From: an uncultured Eubacteriales bacterium
Lineage (GTDB): Bacteria; Bacillota; Clostridia; Christensenellales; Borkfalkiaceae
NCBI GenBank assembly: GCA_902465495.1
Contig: CABQND010000056.1
Location: forward strand, 1 to 11,725
Direction: 5' to 3'
Length of the DNA: 11,725 nucleotides
This document shows, piece by piece, positions 1 through 6,486 of the stretch (position 1 is its first letter; every line of letters starts with the position of its first letter). A model generated the notes under the pieces. It made no database searches and had not been told where the DNA came from. It worked only from the letters and a program-made list of their open reading frames with translations. The translations under genes were made by a program, and so were the position numbers.

Positions 1-25
1 CCCGCGGCAAATTTTGAGGGTTTCA

Positions 26-1312
26 ATGGATACGCAAAAATATTTTCAGGAATGCTTGAAAAGCATATCCGATATTATTCAATACGACAGTTCGCAGGCG
101 CCCGCCCTGCCGAACATGCCTTTCGGTAAAGGCGCGGCAGATTCCCTTGCTTATTTTCTGAACCTTGCAAAGAGCATGGGATTTGCCGTGCAAAATTACG
201 ACAACTACGCGGGCGAAGTGCTTTTCGGTGAAGGCGAAGAATTTGCCATCCTCTGCCACCTTGACGTAGTGCCGGCGGGTACCGGCTGGACCCACCCGCC
301 GTTCGGGGGAGTGATCGAGAACGGAAAACTGTACGGCAGAGGGACGATGGACGACAAGGGACCCGCGATCATCTGTCTGTATTGCTTAAAAGCGCTCAAA
401 GACGCAGGATTCTGCCCCAAAAAGAAAATAAAACTCATTGTCGGGTGCAATGAGGAAAACGGTTGGGAATGCATTGCACATTATAATCGCTGCACGCATA
501 TGCCCGAAAACGGTTTTTCTCCCGACGCCGATTTCCCCGTCATCTGGGCGGAAAAAGGCATCCTGCAATTCAGCGCCGAATTTCCTCTGCAAGATGCACC
601 GTTCAGCGCACTGCACGGCGGCGAACGCGCCAACATGGTCTGTGACTTTGCGTATGCGGAGGGAGCCGTCCACGATGCGGCGCTTGCCAAAAAATACGAT
701 ATATGTTTTGAAAACGGGAAACTGACCGCGCGAGGCATTTCTGCGCATGCCTCCACACCCGAACAAGGAGAAAACGCTCTCAAAAAACTGCTGGGGTATT
801 TTGCCGCGCAAAATGCGGAAATGGCGCGGATATACGACCTTCTTTTTCAAGATTCACTCGGACTTTGTTCCCTTTGCGATGAAACGGGGCACCTCACGAT
901 GTCCCCCAACGTCGCCGTCTACGACAATGCAATGCTTTCCATAACGACAGATATTCGCTTCCCTGCCACGTTTTCGCAGGAACGTATTCTCGAAAAGTTG
1001 AACGAAGGCGGATTTTCATATCGTCTGCTGCATTGTCAGAATCCGCTCTATAACGATCGGAACGGATTTCTGATCTCCACACTGCAAAGCGTTTACGCCG
1101 CTTGCACGGGCAAAGAGGCAGAACCGATCGCGATCGGCGGAGGCACTTACGCGAGAGCTTTAAAAAACGGCGCAGGATTCGGCCCGCAGTTTCCCGATGA
1201 ACCCTCCACGATTCATCAAAAAGACGAATATATTTCTCTGGAAAACGTACAAAGATTGCTCAATATTTATTGTGCGGCGATCCAAGCACTCACAGGAGAA
1301 ACAAAGAACTGA
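26..1312 (+). CDS. M20-family metallo-dipeptidase, PepV/Sapep-like
   Basis: Probable zinc-dependent dipeptidase that cleaves short peptides in the cytoplasm. I chose ATG 26 (428 aa) over the in-frame TTG at 14 because a TGAGGG ribosome site (15-20) ends five bases before it. Seen in the protein: the metal motif CHLD (H78, D80), the bridging aspartate in GRGTMDDKGP (D109), the catalytic and metal glutamates in CNEENGW (E143/E144), SPDADFP (D167), ISAHAS (H241) in the lid/dimer domain, the glycine-rich GGGTYARAL (371-379), and a C-terminal metal histidine in STIHQKDEYI (H397). Every expected M20 ligand is therefore present. The motif order and the wide spacing between D167 and H397 match PepV, which is about 470 aa, so this is a slightly short member. 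No signal peptide. It stands alone and converges on the next gene; its promoter lies left of the window. Substrate range cannot be read from the sequence. Confidence 0.93.
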   Translation: MDTQKYFQECLKSISDIIQYDSSQAPALPNMPFGKGAADSLAYFLNLAKSMGFAVQNYDNYAGEVLFGEGEEFAILCHLDVVPAGTGWTHPPFGGVIENGKLYGRGTMDDKGPAIICLYCLKALKDAGFCPKKKIKLIVGCNEENGWECIAHYNRCTHMPENGFSPDADFPVIWAEKGILQFSAEFPLQDAPFSALHGGERANMVCDFAYAEGAVHDAALAKKYDICFENGKLTARGISAHASTPEQGENALKKLLGYFAAQNAEMARIYDLLFQDSLGLCSLCDETGHLTMSPNVAVYDNAMLSITTDIRFPATFSQERILEKLNEGGFSYRLLHCQNPLYNDRNGFLISTLQSVYAACTGKEAEPIAIGGGTYARALKNGAGFGPQFPDEPSTIHQKDEYISLENVQRLLNIYCAAIQALTGETKN

Positions 1313-1316
1313 AAAT

Positions 1317-1347
1317 ATAGCCCGGCGCATCAGCGCCGGGCTATTTT
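1317..1347. terminator. Bidirectional intrinsic terminator between convergent genes
   Basis: A perfect 12-bp stem, ATAGCCCGGCGC (1317-1328) with GCGCCGGGCTAT (1333-1344), closes a four-base ATCA loop. TTT follows on + and TATTTTC-type sequence on -. It begins five bases after the dipeptidase stop and its right side reaches the stop codon of the MFS gene, so it should end both convergent transcripts. The U-tracts are short on both sides. Confidence 0.85.
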
Positions 1348-2638
1348 ATTCGGATTCATTTTCTGATTCTTTTAAAAGCTTCGGCATACCTTGTCCAGCA
1401 TCCGTCTTTTTAAAGAACTTTCGCATCGCCAAAAGCACAAAAATGCCTATTAGCGGAAAAATTGCGGCGGTAAGCATACCGGCTTTCATACCGATTTGTT
1501 CGCAAGTAAGAGAAAGCGTCTGTCCCAACTCTGCCGCCCAACCGCTTGCCGACACCGAATCTACAACCCCTCCCACAAGCTGCGGCACGACTGCAGCGCC
1601 GAAATCGCCGCCCGCCGCCATCAGCGCGTACGCGACCACTCCGAGGCGGGGTAGCTTTTCTTCCATCAAAATGAGCGTTCCCGGCCAAAGCATAGACGTA
1701 CAAAGCCCTGTAAGAACACAAGCGATCATCGCAACGACAAAATTCGGGGAAAGCCCCGCAACAAGATAACATACCGTTGCTCCGATCATTCCGAGAAGCA
1801 TGATCAGCGAGATATTTCTTCCGTACTTTGCATAGAGCATTCTGCCCAAACCGAGCAAGATCGCAAAGACTGTCATACCTAAAATATCGCCCCATACCTT
1901 GGGAATGCCGAGAGCACTTTCCATATAAACGGAAATCCAGTTTGTCATGGAATTTTCCGCGGCACTGCCCAGAAAAATGCAAATTAAACACAGCGCAATC
2001 CCGAAAATACGGCGCTTGGCCTGCTCGGAAGATCCTTTCTCGTGCGAGATCTGTATCTGCGGCAAGGGCGAAAGAGCAAACAGTGCAAAGGACGCGATCG
2101 GAATCACTGCCCAGAATATGGTCAGATACGCCCAGTTTTCTGTACCGAAAAGACGGAGAAACAGAGTACTGACCAAAATGACCCAAACCAAACCGACCGC
2201 ATACAGTGAATGCAGCAAACTCATGTCGCGATCCGGATTTTTCGAAGGAATGGCTGCTATGATCGGGCTGAGCAAAACTTCGCTCAAACCCGCGGAAAGA
2301 GAAAACACCACGGTGCCGCAAAGAAGTCCGATGTATGCATACTGCGGCAAAAACATGGGAATAAGCGCGTAAATGAAAAGCCCCAAAGAAGTTAACAGAG
2401 GCATCACGCGCACGACGATCTTTAAATTGAAATGTTTATGAAAGAACGTAAAAACAAGATCGATGCCGAGCTGCGTGAGAAAATTGACCAAAACCAGTGT
2501 TCCGAGAAGGGTAAAAGAAATGCCGTAACTTTCACGAAAAGTCGCAAACAAGAGCGGCGGCAAACAAAACACCGATGTCATGGCAAAATAGGAAAAATAG
2601 CAGGCGCGTTTTGTGCGCCGATAATCCGTTGCGGACAT
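1346..2638 (-). CDS. MFS permease (sugar/FucP-like subgroup likely)
   Basis: Integral membrane transporter of the major facilitator superfamily, 430 aa, a normal length for a 12-helix permease. Hydrophobic segments run through the whole protein, with a charged cytoplasmic break near residues 190-210 (SHEKGSSEQAKRR) separating the two six-helix halves. The second half begins with SAAENSMTNWISVYMES, an AE...W...Y pattern I associate with FucP-like sugar permeases. The C-terminus is a short charged tail (KFFKKTDAGQGMPKLLKES). The start at 2638 is supported by AGAGGA eight bases upstream. The gene is monocistronic, with its own promoter and a terminator at each end. The neighbouring genes give no clue to the substrate, so the sugar suggestion rests on the family pattern only; drug or peptide efflux cannot be excluded. 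Confidence 0.88.
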   Translation of the reverse strand: MSATDYRRTKRACYFSYFAMTSVFCLPPLLFATFRESYGISFTLLGTLVLVNFLTQLGIDLVFTFFHKHFNLKIVVRVMPLLTSLGLFIYALIPMFLPQYAYIGLLCGTVVFSLSAGLSEVLLSPIIAAIPSKNPDRDMSLLHSLYAVGLVWVILVSTLFLRLFGTENWAYLTIFWAVIPIASFALFALSPLPQIQISHEKGSSEQAKRRIFGIALCLICIFLGSAAENSMTNWISVYMESALGIPKVWGDILGMTVFAILLGLGRMLYAKYGRNISLIMLLGMIGATVCYLVAGLSPNFVVAMIACVLTGLCTSMLWPGTLILMEEKLPRLGVVAYALMAAGGDFGAAVVPQLVGGVVDSVSASGWAAELGQTLSLTCEQIGMKAGMLTAAIFPLIGIFVLLAMRKFFKKTDAGQGMPKLLKESENESE

Positions 2639-2663
2639 ACATATCCTCTCACAATTTTTTATA

Positions 2664-2692
2664 ATTATAGTCCTTCCTCATAAAAAAGGCAA
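2664..2692 (-). promoter_or_regulatory. Sigma-A-like promoter of the MFS gene
   Basis: On the minus strand, TTGCCT (2687-2692) and a perfect TATAAT (2664-2669) are separated by exactly 17 bases. The -10 lies inside the palindrome TATAATTATA. The predicted transcript starts about 20 bases before the start codon, leaving room only for the ribosome site. Confidence 0.8.
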
Positions 2693-2710
2693 TCGTTTCC
2701 GACGCAACAA

Positions 2711-2749
2711 CAAAAAGGCGTCCCGAAAGTTTTTCGGGACGCCTTTTTG
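2711..2749 (-). terminator. Strong intrinsic terminator downstream of the acyltransferase
   Basis: AAAAAGGCGTCCCGAAA (2712-2728) pairs perfectly with TTTCGGGACGCCTTTTT (2732-2748) around a three-base loop, with a further C-G pair outside. Read on -, the GC-rich stem ends in a run of five T. It lies 60 bases past the acyltransferase stop and just before the MFS promoter, insulating one gene from the next. The A/T flanks are symmetric, so it would also work on +. Confidence 0.9.
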
Positions 2750-2811
2750 TATTGATTTGCTAATTCTCCGCTTTTATCCCTTAGGATAATATATATTTCT
2801 ATGCACAATGC

Positions 2812-3717
2812 TCACGAACGCTCCGGCGCAGGAAATGCATCGCTATCCTCTTCCGGATAAACTGTCGCCGCAGCTTCTGCCCGGCGCTCGTCGTAAGGTT
2901 CTTCCTGCGGGCGGTTTTCCGGTGCAAGACAGTCGACATTCCTTCCGTACAGGCGCTCCCCTTCCGCACACATAGCGGCAAAAACCTGACGTTCGAGCGC
3001 TTCTGCGCGGGCGCGCACGCTGCCGCCTTCGGGCGCATACACTGCGGGAAGAATATGCACGATCATCTTTTTCTTGCGGCGCAGGATACGGCGCAATTTT
3101 GTCATTTTAAACTCAATAAACACGGGAAGTACGGGCACGCCGAACTTTACCGCATAACGGAATGCTCCCGGTTTGAAGGGGCGAAGATTTTCATAGCGCG
3201 GCCAAAGCGCGTGCTCGGGATAAAAATTGACGATTTTGCCTGACCCAACCAGCGTTCCGACCGTTTCCTGCAAGCGTTTGATATCCGAGATCTCCGTCCC
3301 GACGGGTAAAAACCCGCCCGACTTAAATATCTTCCCCAGCCATCCGCGTTTTAATAGATAATAGTTCCCCGTATGGAACACACGGAAAGGCCCCAATGCA
3401 TTTTTCATGAGAAGAGTATCGAGATTGTGCACGTGATTGCACACCGAAATGGCACCGCTTTTCCCCAACGCGCGCAGATTCTTTCTGCCTTTGACTTTTG
3501 CACCCATGCCGATCCAGGTAATGATCGGTCCGACCAGCTTAACAACAGACAATACATACAGCCGGCGCAGCTTTTCGGTGATCTTTGTCGGCAGATAATT
3601 ATAATCGGAGTCGATGACCATCGCATCGAAATAGCGGTGCTCTTCGATCATATCCACATCGTACAGACCGCGTCTCTCCAGATCTTTTTCTCTTTTTTTG
3701 TAATCTATCTTTGCCAT
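2812..3717 (-). CDS. 1-acyl-glycerol-3-phosphate acyltransferase-like protein (PlsC family)
   Basis: Membrane-associated acyltransferase of the PlsC/LPLAT superfamily, expected to add an acyl chain to a lysophospholipid such as lysophosphatidic acid. The HX4D catalytic motif is present as CNHVHNLD (H95, D100). A hydrophobic segment precedes it (about 52-71). FLPVG (137-141) and NFYPEHALWPR (164-174) occupy the usual second and third blocks, with PEHA where many PlsC proteins have EGTR. FKPGAFRYAVKFGVPVLPV (181-199) is the last conserved block. The final 40 residues are an acidic, proline-rich tail of no recognised function. The start at 3717 has only a weak GTGAT-type ribosome site, but the promoter sits 30 bases upstream and no better start exists. 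At 301 aa it is longer than a minimal PlsC (about 240). Acceptor specificity is not visible. Confidence 0.88.
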   Translation of the reverse strand: MAKIDYKKREKDLERRGLYDVDMIEEHRYFDAMVIDSDYNYLPTKITEKLRRLYVLSVVKLVGPIITWIGMGAKVKGRKNLRALGKSGAISVCNHVHNLDTLLMKNALGPFRVFHTGNYYLLKRGWLGKIFKSGGFLPVGTEISDIKRLQETVGTLVGSGKIVNFYPEHALWPRYENLRPFKPGAFRYAVKFGVPVLPVFIEFKMTKLRRILRRKKKMIVHILPAVYAPEGGSVRARAEALERQVFAAMCAEGERLYGRNVDCLAPENRPQEEPYDERRAEAAATVYPEEDSDAFPAPERS

Positions 3718-3747
3718 AGCATCACGAATAATACTTTTTCATTACAT

Positions 3748-3776
3748 AGTATATCATATATATGACAAAAAGGCAA
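3748..3776 (-). promoter_or_regulatory. Sigma-A-like promoter of the acyltransferase gene
   Basis: On the minus strand, TTGCCT (3771-3776), 17 bases, then TATACT (3748-3753). Predicted leader about 24 bases. The -35 region shares the 12-base string GATTGCCTTTTT with the MFS promoter at 2664-2692. Confidence 0.78.
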
Positions 3777-3790
3777 TCTTTGTGTCATAT
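3760..3790. promoter_or_regulatory. Possible operator: inverted repeat centred on the -35 box
   Basis: ATATGACA (3760-3767) and TGTCATAT (3783-3790) form a perfect 8-bp inverted repeat with a 15-base spacer. Its centre falls at 3775, within the -35 element of the acyltransferase promoter, a position suited to a repressor. The arms do not match the FapR or FabT sites I know. No regulator gene is nearby, so the binding protein is unknown. Confidence 0.4.
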
Positions 3791-3807
3791 TTTGTCGAAA
3801 TTTACGC

Positions 3808-4392
3808 TCAAAGCGCTTCCATTTCATCGAGAGTGAGCGAAAAACCCGGAATAAATTTCTCCATAAAATAATCGACGCAAGGTATTTTCTTTTCTTTGAG
3901 CTCGCGTTCGATGCTCTCTTTTGCCTTTTTGAATTCGGCGTTGCCCGCTTTGAGTTCTTCCAGGCACTTGACGTACGCCGACAATTTGTCCGCCGCCTTG
4001 ACGAGTTTATACTCATAACTGTCGGCATCGGGCTTGACGTACGGCGCAATGCCGCCTTGCAATTCGTCGGGAAGCATGGACAGAAGTTTATCCGTCGCGC
4101 AATCCTCGATCTGACGGTAAGCGCCGCGAATGGCGGGGTTATAGTACTTGATCGGCGTGGGAAGATCGCCGGTCATGACCTCACTGCTCTCATGATACAG
4201 AGCAAATAATACCGTTTTGAGGATGTCGGGAGAATTTTTGAACACATCCGTATCGATGACGGCGAGCGCGTGCGCAAACATCGCCACCTGCTGGGAATGT
4301 TCCATGATATTTTCTTCCTGCGAAGAGCGCATGAGCGCCCAGCGCCGTATGTATTTCATTCTGTCCAAAAACGCGTAAAAATTGTAAGCCAT
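3808..4392 (-). CDS. yfbR: YfbR-like 5'-deoxynucleotidase, HD superfamily
   Basis: Cytoplasmic HD-domain phosphohydrolase, 194 aa, similar along its length to E. coli YfbR, which removes phosphate from deoxynucleoside 5'-monophosphates. Shared blocks are RRWALMR (16-22), MEHSQQVAMFAHALA (30-44), TGDLPTPIKYYN (74-85), the KAADKLSAYVKCLEEL stretch (132-147) and the C-terminal DYFMEKFIPGFSLTLDE. Predicted metal ligands are H32, H67 and D135. The fourth, the Asp of the HD pair in E. coli YfbR, is Glu here (E68, codon GAG), giving YHESSEVMTGD. The rest of the site is intact, including R17 and D76, so I expect an active enzyme but cannot show it. The start at 4392 has an excellent GGAGGGG ribosome site. 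No terminator follows, so readthrough into the acyltransferase gene is possible. Confidence 0.92.
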   Translation of the reverse strand: MAYNFYAFLDRMKYIRRWALMRSSQEENIMEHSQQVAMFAHALAVIDTDVFKNSPDILKTVLFALYHESSEVMTGDLPTPIKYYNPAIRGAYRQIEDCATDKLLSMLPDELQGGIAPYVKPDADSYEYKLVKAADKLSAYVKCLEELKAGNAEFKKAKESIERELKEKKIPCVDYFMEKFIPGFSLTLDEMEAL

Positions 4393-4413
4393 GCTTTCCC
4401 CTCCGCAATAATG

Positions 4414-4435
4414 TACAAATACAGTATGTATTGTA
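4414..4435. promoter_or_regulatory. Imperfect inverted repeat over the yfbR -10 and start point
   Basis: TACAAATACA (4414-4423) and TGTATTGTA (4427-4435) are inverted copies differing by one extra A, around a three-base GTA centre. The repeat covers the -10 box and the predicted transcription start of the yfbR-like gene, so it could be a repressor site. A/T richness makes chance likely. Confidence 0.3.
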
Positions 4436-4458
4436 GCATAAATTTTTATTTATATCAA
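4430..4458 (-). promoter_or_regulatory. Sigma-A-like promoter of the yfbR-like gene
   Basis: On the minus strand, TTGATA (4453-4458), 17 bases, then TACAAT (4430-4435), with TG one base before the -10 (extended -10). The predicted leader is about 30 bases. It is back to back with the thiT promoter. Confidence 0.78.
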
Positions 4459-4467
4459 TTCATACGA

Positions 4468-4496
4468 TTGACTTTCGCGGCGCTTTATACTATAAT
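4468..4496 (+). promoter_or_regulatory. Sigma-A-like promoter of the thiT leader
   Basis: TTGACT (4468-4473), 17 bases, then a perfect TATAAT (4491-4496). Transcription should begin near 4503, giving a leader of about 230 bases before thiT that carries the TPP aptamer and a terminator. The 10 bases from this -10 to the yfbR-side -35 region are shared by the divergent pair. Confidence 0.85.
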
Positions 4497-4540
4497 TTTT
4501 ACGATTTTCAAAGAACGCGCCGAGTGCGCAGGAAAACGCA

Positions 4541-4569
4541 TTCGCGGCAGGCGGGTTCGCCTGCGTGAA
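4541..4569 (+). other. Stem-loop in the thiT leader ahead of the aptamer
   Basis: TTCGC (4541-4545), a bulged G, then GCAGGCG (4547-4553) pair with CGCCTGC (4558-4564) and GTGAA (4565-4569), closing a GGTT loop. That is 12 pairs with one G-U. No T-run follows, so it is not a terminator. It may stabilise or insulate the RNA 5' end. Confidence 0.45.
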
Positions 4570-4582
4570 TATACAATCAGAT

Positions 4583-4656
4583 ATCCGCCGGGGGTGCTTT
4601 AAAAAGCTGAGATTATACCCTTTGAACCGGACAAGATAATGCTTGAACGGGAGGTT
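4583..4656 (+). promoter_or_regulatory. TPP (Thi-box) riboswitch aptamer
   Basis: RNA element that binds thiamine pyrophosphate and turns down the gene below it. The Thi-box landmarks appear in order: GGGGGTGC (4590-4597), GCTGAGA (4606-4612), ACCCTTTGAACC (4617-4628), GATAATG (4635-4641) and GGGA (4649-4652). P2 pairs the GGG with ACCC. P3 is unusually small, GCTT with AAGC around TAAA. P5 is CAAG (4632-4635) with CTTG (4642-4645). I cannot place a convincing P1, so the outer limits are approximate. The strongest context evidence is that the next gene is a thiamine transporter. Together with the hairpin at 4670-4699 it should act by transcription termination. Confidence 0.92.
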
Positions 4657-4669
4657 TCAAAGATCGTAT

Positions 4670-4699
4670 CGGTGCTCCCGCAGGGGGCACCGTATTTTT
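4670..4699 (+). terminator. Riboswitch-controlled intrinsic terminator
   Basis: CGGTGCTCCC (4670-4679) pairs with GGGGGCACCG (4683-4692), ten pairs with one U-G, around a GCA loop, followed by TATTTTT. It stands between the TPP aptamer and thiT. The aptamer's CGGGAG (4648-4653) is a perfect complement of CTCCCG (4675-4680) in this stem, so it can form an antiterminator when TPP is absent. Confidence 0.85.
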
Positions 4700-4731
4700 A
4701 TACGTCATCGGCGGACAAAGGAGGTTTTTTT

Positions 4732-5526
4732 ATGTTTCTCAATTCCCTTTTGGAAGCGAGCGAACAGACGACCGACTTGGTGCAATACATCGCCATCGGC
4801 GCCGTCGCACTGCTCGCCGTGATCGTCCTTGCGATCTGCCTCGCGACCCGCGGCAAAAAGTTCGACACCAAGTCGCTCGCCTATGCCGCCGTGTGCCTGG
4901 CAACGTCGTTCGTGCTTTCCTTCATCAAGGTCTCGCCCGTGATGTACGGCGGTTCGATCACGCTCGCAAGCTGGGTCCCCGTGCTCATTTACGCTTACGC
5001 TTTCGGCGCGCCGCGCGGCTTCCTCGTCGGCATCATCTTCGGCGTTCTCAATTTTATCTCGAGCCCGTATATCCTCACGCCGTTTACTTTCGTGCTCGAT
5101 TATATCCTCGCGTTCGCCATGGTTGGCCTGATGGGATTTGCCCGCAAATTCACCAAATCCACGCTTACGAACGTCATTCTCGGCACGGTGATCGCCGTCA
5201 TGGCGCGCTTCGTCATGCACCTGTTCTCGGGCATGATCTATTTCGCCGAAGACGCCATCTGGGTCGACCTGCCTACGCCGAACGCGTTTGTATACTCCCT
5301 GCTCTATCAGCTCGTGTACGTTATCCCCGACGGTGCGATCTGCGCGATCGTCTTCGTAATTCTCGCAAAGACGGGAACGCTGGATGTGCTTTTGCATATG
5401 CTTCGCCCGAGCGTTTTTGCCGCCGCAACCGCGAAAAACGCCGCCCCTGCCGACGATCAGCCTTCCGCGACCCAAACGGATGCGTCTAAACAAGCAGATA
5501 AAACCGATCCCGTACAACGCTCCTAA
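4732..5526 (+). CDS. thiT: ThiT-type thiamine transporter, ECF S component
   Basis: Membrane S component that captures thiamine and works with a shared ECF energising module (two ATPases plus EcfT), none of which is encoded here. The start at 4732 is set by AAAGGAGG (4717-4724) seven bases upstream. An upstream in-frame ATG at 4639 lies inside the riboswitch and is not credible. Seen in the 264-aa protein: an extra N-terminal helix (about 17-38), then the ThiT core with YGGSITLASWVPVLIYA (72-88), GFLVGIIFGVLNFI (96-109), PYILTPFTFVLDYILAFA (112-129), ARFVMHLFSGMIYF (158-171) and YSLLYQLVYVIPDG (188-201). A 35-40 residue hydrophilic tail rich in Ala, Asp, Gln and Lys follows. Typical ThiT is 180-200 aa, so both ends are extended. 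The TPP riboswitch independently supports the function. Confidence 0.93.
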   Translation: MFLNSLLEASEQTTDLVQYIAIGAVALLAVIVLAICLATRGKKFDTKSLAYAAVCLATSFVLSFIKVSPVMYGGSITLASWVPVLIYAYAFGAPRGFLVGIIFGVLNFISSPYILTPFTFVLDYILAFAMVGLMGFARKFTKSTLTNVILGTVIAVMARFVMHLFSGMIYFAEDAIWVDLPTPNAFVYSLLYQLVYVIPDGAICAIVFVILAKTGTLDVLLHMLRPSVFAAATAKNAAPADDQPSATQTDASKQADKTDPVQRS

Positions 5527-5538
5527 GCAAAAAAATTT

Positions 5539-5580
5539 CGGGGCGGAGGCGCTTACAGCGCCTCCGCCCCGTTTCTTTTT
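5539..5580. terminator. Bidirectional terminator between thiT and era
   Basis: CGGGGCGGAGGCGC (5539-5552) pairs perfectly with GCGCCTCCGCCCCG (5558-5571) around TTACA. TTTCTTTTT follows on + and, on -, AAATTTTTTT. It starts 13 bases past the thiT stop and ends next to the era stop, so it can end both convergent transcripts. Confidence 0.92.
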
Positions 5581-5583
5581 ACC

Positions 5584-6486
5584 TCAAAATTCTGTGCGCG
5601 AACCGTCTTCGTAGCCGTATTCTTTGAGCAAGTTCGCTTTGTCGCGCCAATCATCCTTGACCTTGACGTATGCGGTCAAAAACACTTTGGCGCCGAGAAA
5701 CTCCTCCATGCTCTTGCGGGCAAAGGACAGCGTGTCTTTGAGCGCTTTGCCCTGTTTTCCGATCAAAATCGCCTTATGATTTGGCTTCTCGCAGATGATG
5801 TCGAGATCGATATCGTACAGGTTTCCCTCTTCCCGCTTTTTGAAAGTGTTCACGAGCACGGCGACGCCGTGCGGGATCTCCTTGTCGTAGCGGAGCAAGA
5901 TCTTTTCGCGCATGATCTCGCCGATCATGAACTTCTCGCTCTTGTCCGAAAGCACGTCTTCGGGGAAGAGGGGCTCGCCCTCGGGCAATTTTTCAATGAT
6001 CGCCGCTTTGAGCTTGTCCATGTTCTTGCCGCGGCGCGCCGAAACGGGTACGACGTCGCAGTCGATCCCCTCTTCGTACAGTTTCTTCGCGTCGGCGGGA
6101 ATGTTCTCTTCCGGCATGATGTCCGTCTTCGTATACGCGATGAGCATGGGCACGCCAAACGTAAGATAATGCTTCATCAAAGAAATATCCGAATCGGCAA
6201 TGCCCTTGTGACCGTCGTGAACGTACAGAATGAGCTCGACGTCCTTGGCGGACTGTTCCGCCGTGCGCATCATCAGATCGGACAGCGCCGTTTTGGATTT
6301 ATAGATCCCCGGCGTATCGACAAACGCGACCTGCGCACCTTCGGTATTCCACACCCCGAGAATGCGGTCGCGCGTTGTCTGCGGTTTGGGGGAAACAATG
6401 GCCACTTTTTCGCCTACAAGCACGTTTACAAGCGTGCTTTTGCCTGCATTGGCTTTGCCGATCACGGCAACAAATCCGCTCTTCAT
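5584..6486 (-). CDS. era: GTPase Era, ribosome small-subunit maturation
   Basis: GTP-binding protein that assists 16S rRNA 3'-end processing and 30S assembly, acting on the ribosome and near the membrane. The 300-aa length is standard. GTPase motifs: G1 GKANAGKS (10-17, more often GRPNVGKS), G2 QTTRD (36-40), G3 DTPG (57-60), G4 TKTD (119-122, with Thr in place of the usual Asn of NKxD, an allowed variant), G5 SAR (149-151). The C-terminal KH domain carries LIGKQGKALK (241-250) and the typical ending VKVKDDWRDKANLLKEYGY (274-292). The start codon overlaps the ybeY stop as ATGA, so the two genes are translationally coupled. It is the last gene of the minus-strand cluster. Confidence 0.97.
   Translation of the reverse strand: MKSGFVAVIGKANAGKSTLVNVLVGEKVAIVSPKPQTTRDRILGVWNTEGAQVAFVDTPGIYKSKTALSDLMMRTAEQSAKDVELILYVHDGHKGIADSDISLMKHYLTFGVPMLIAYTKTDIMPEENIPADAKKLYEEGIDCDVVPVSARRGKNMDKLKAAIIEKLPEGEPLFPEDVLSDKSEKFMIGEIMREKILLRYDKEIPHGVAVLVNTFKKREEGNLYDIDLDIICEKPNHKAILIGKQGKALKDTLSFARKSMEEFLGAKVFLTAYVKVKDDWRDKANLLKEYGYEDGSRTEF

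Noticed and set aside
4639..4731. In-frame upstream ATG that would add 31 residues to ThiT
   Set aside because: It lies in the P5 region of the TPP aptamer, the extension would be encoded across the terminator hairpin, and AAAGGAGG sits at the right distance from ATG 4732.
4705..5517. Long open frame on - opposite thiT (about 270 aa)
   Set aside because: The product is mostly Arg, His, Asp and Glu, it mirrors the thiT codons, and no ribosome site precedes it; it is an antisense shadow.
5821..6486. Defective Era because of the altered G4 motif (TKTD) and G1 motif (GKANAGKS)
   Set aside because: Thr is an accepted alternative to Asn in G4, and the G1 lysine and serine are kept; the remaining GTPase and KH motifs are normal.
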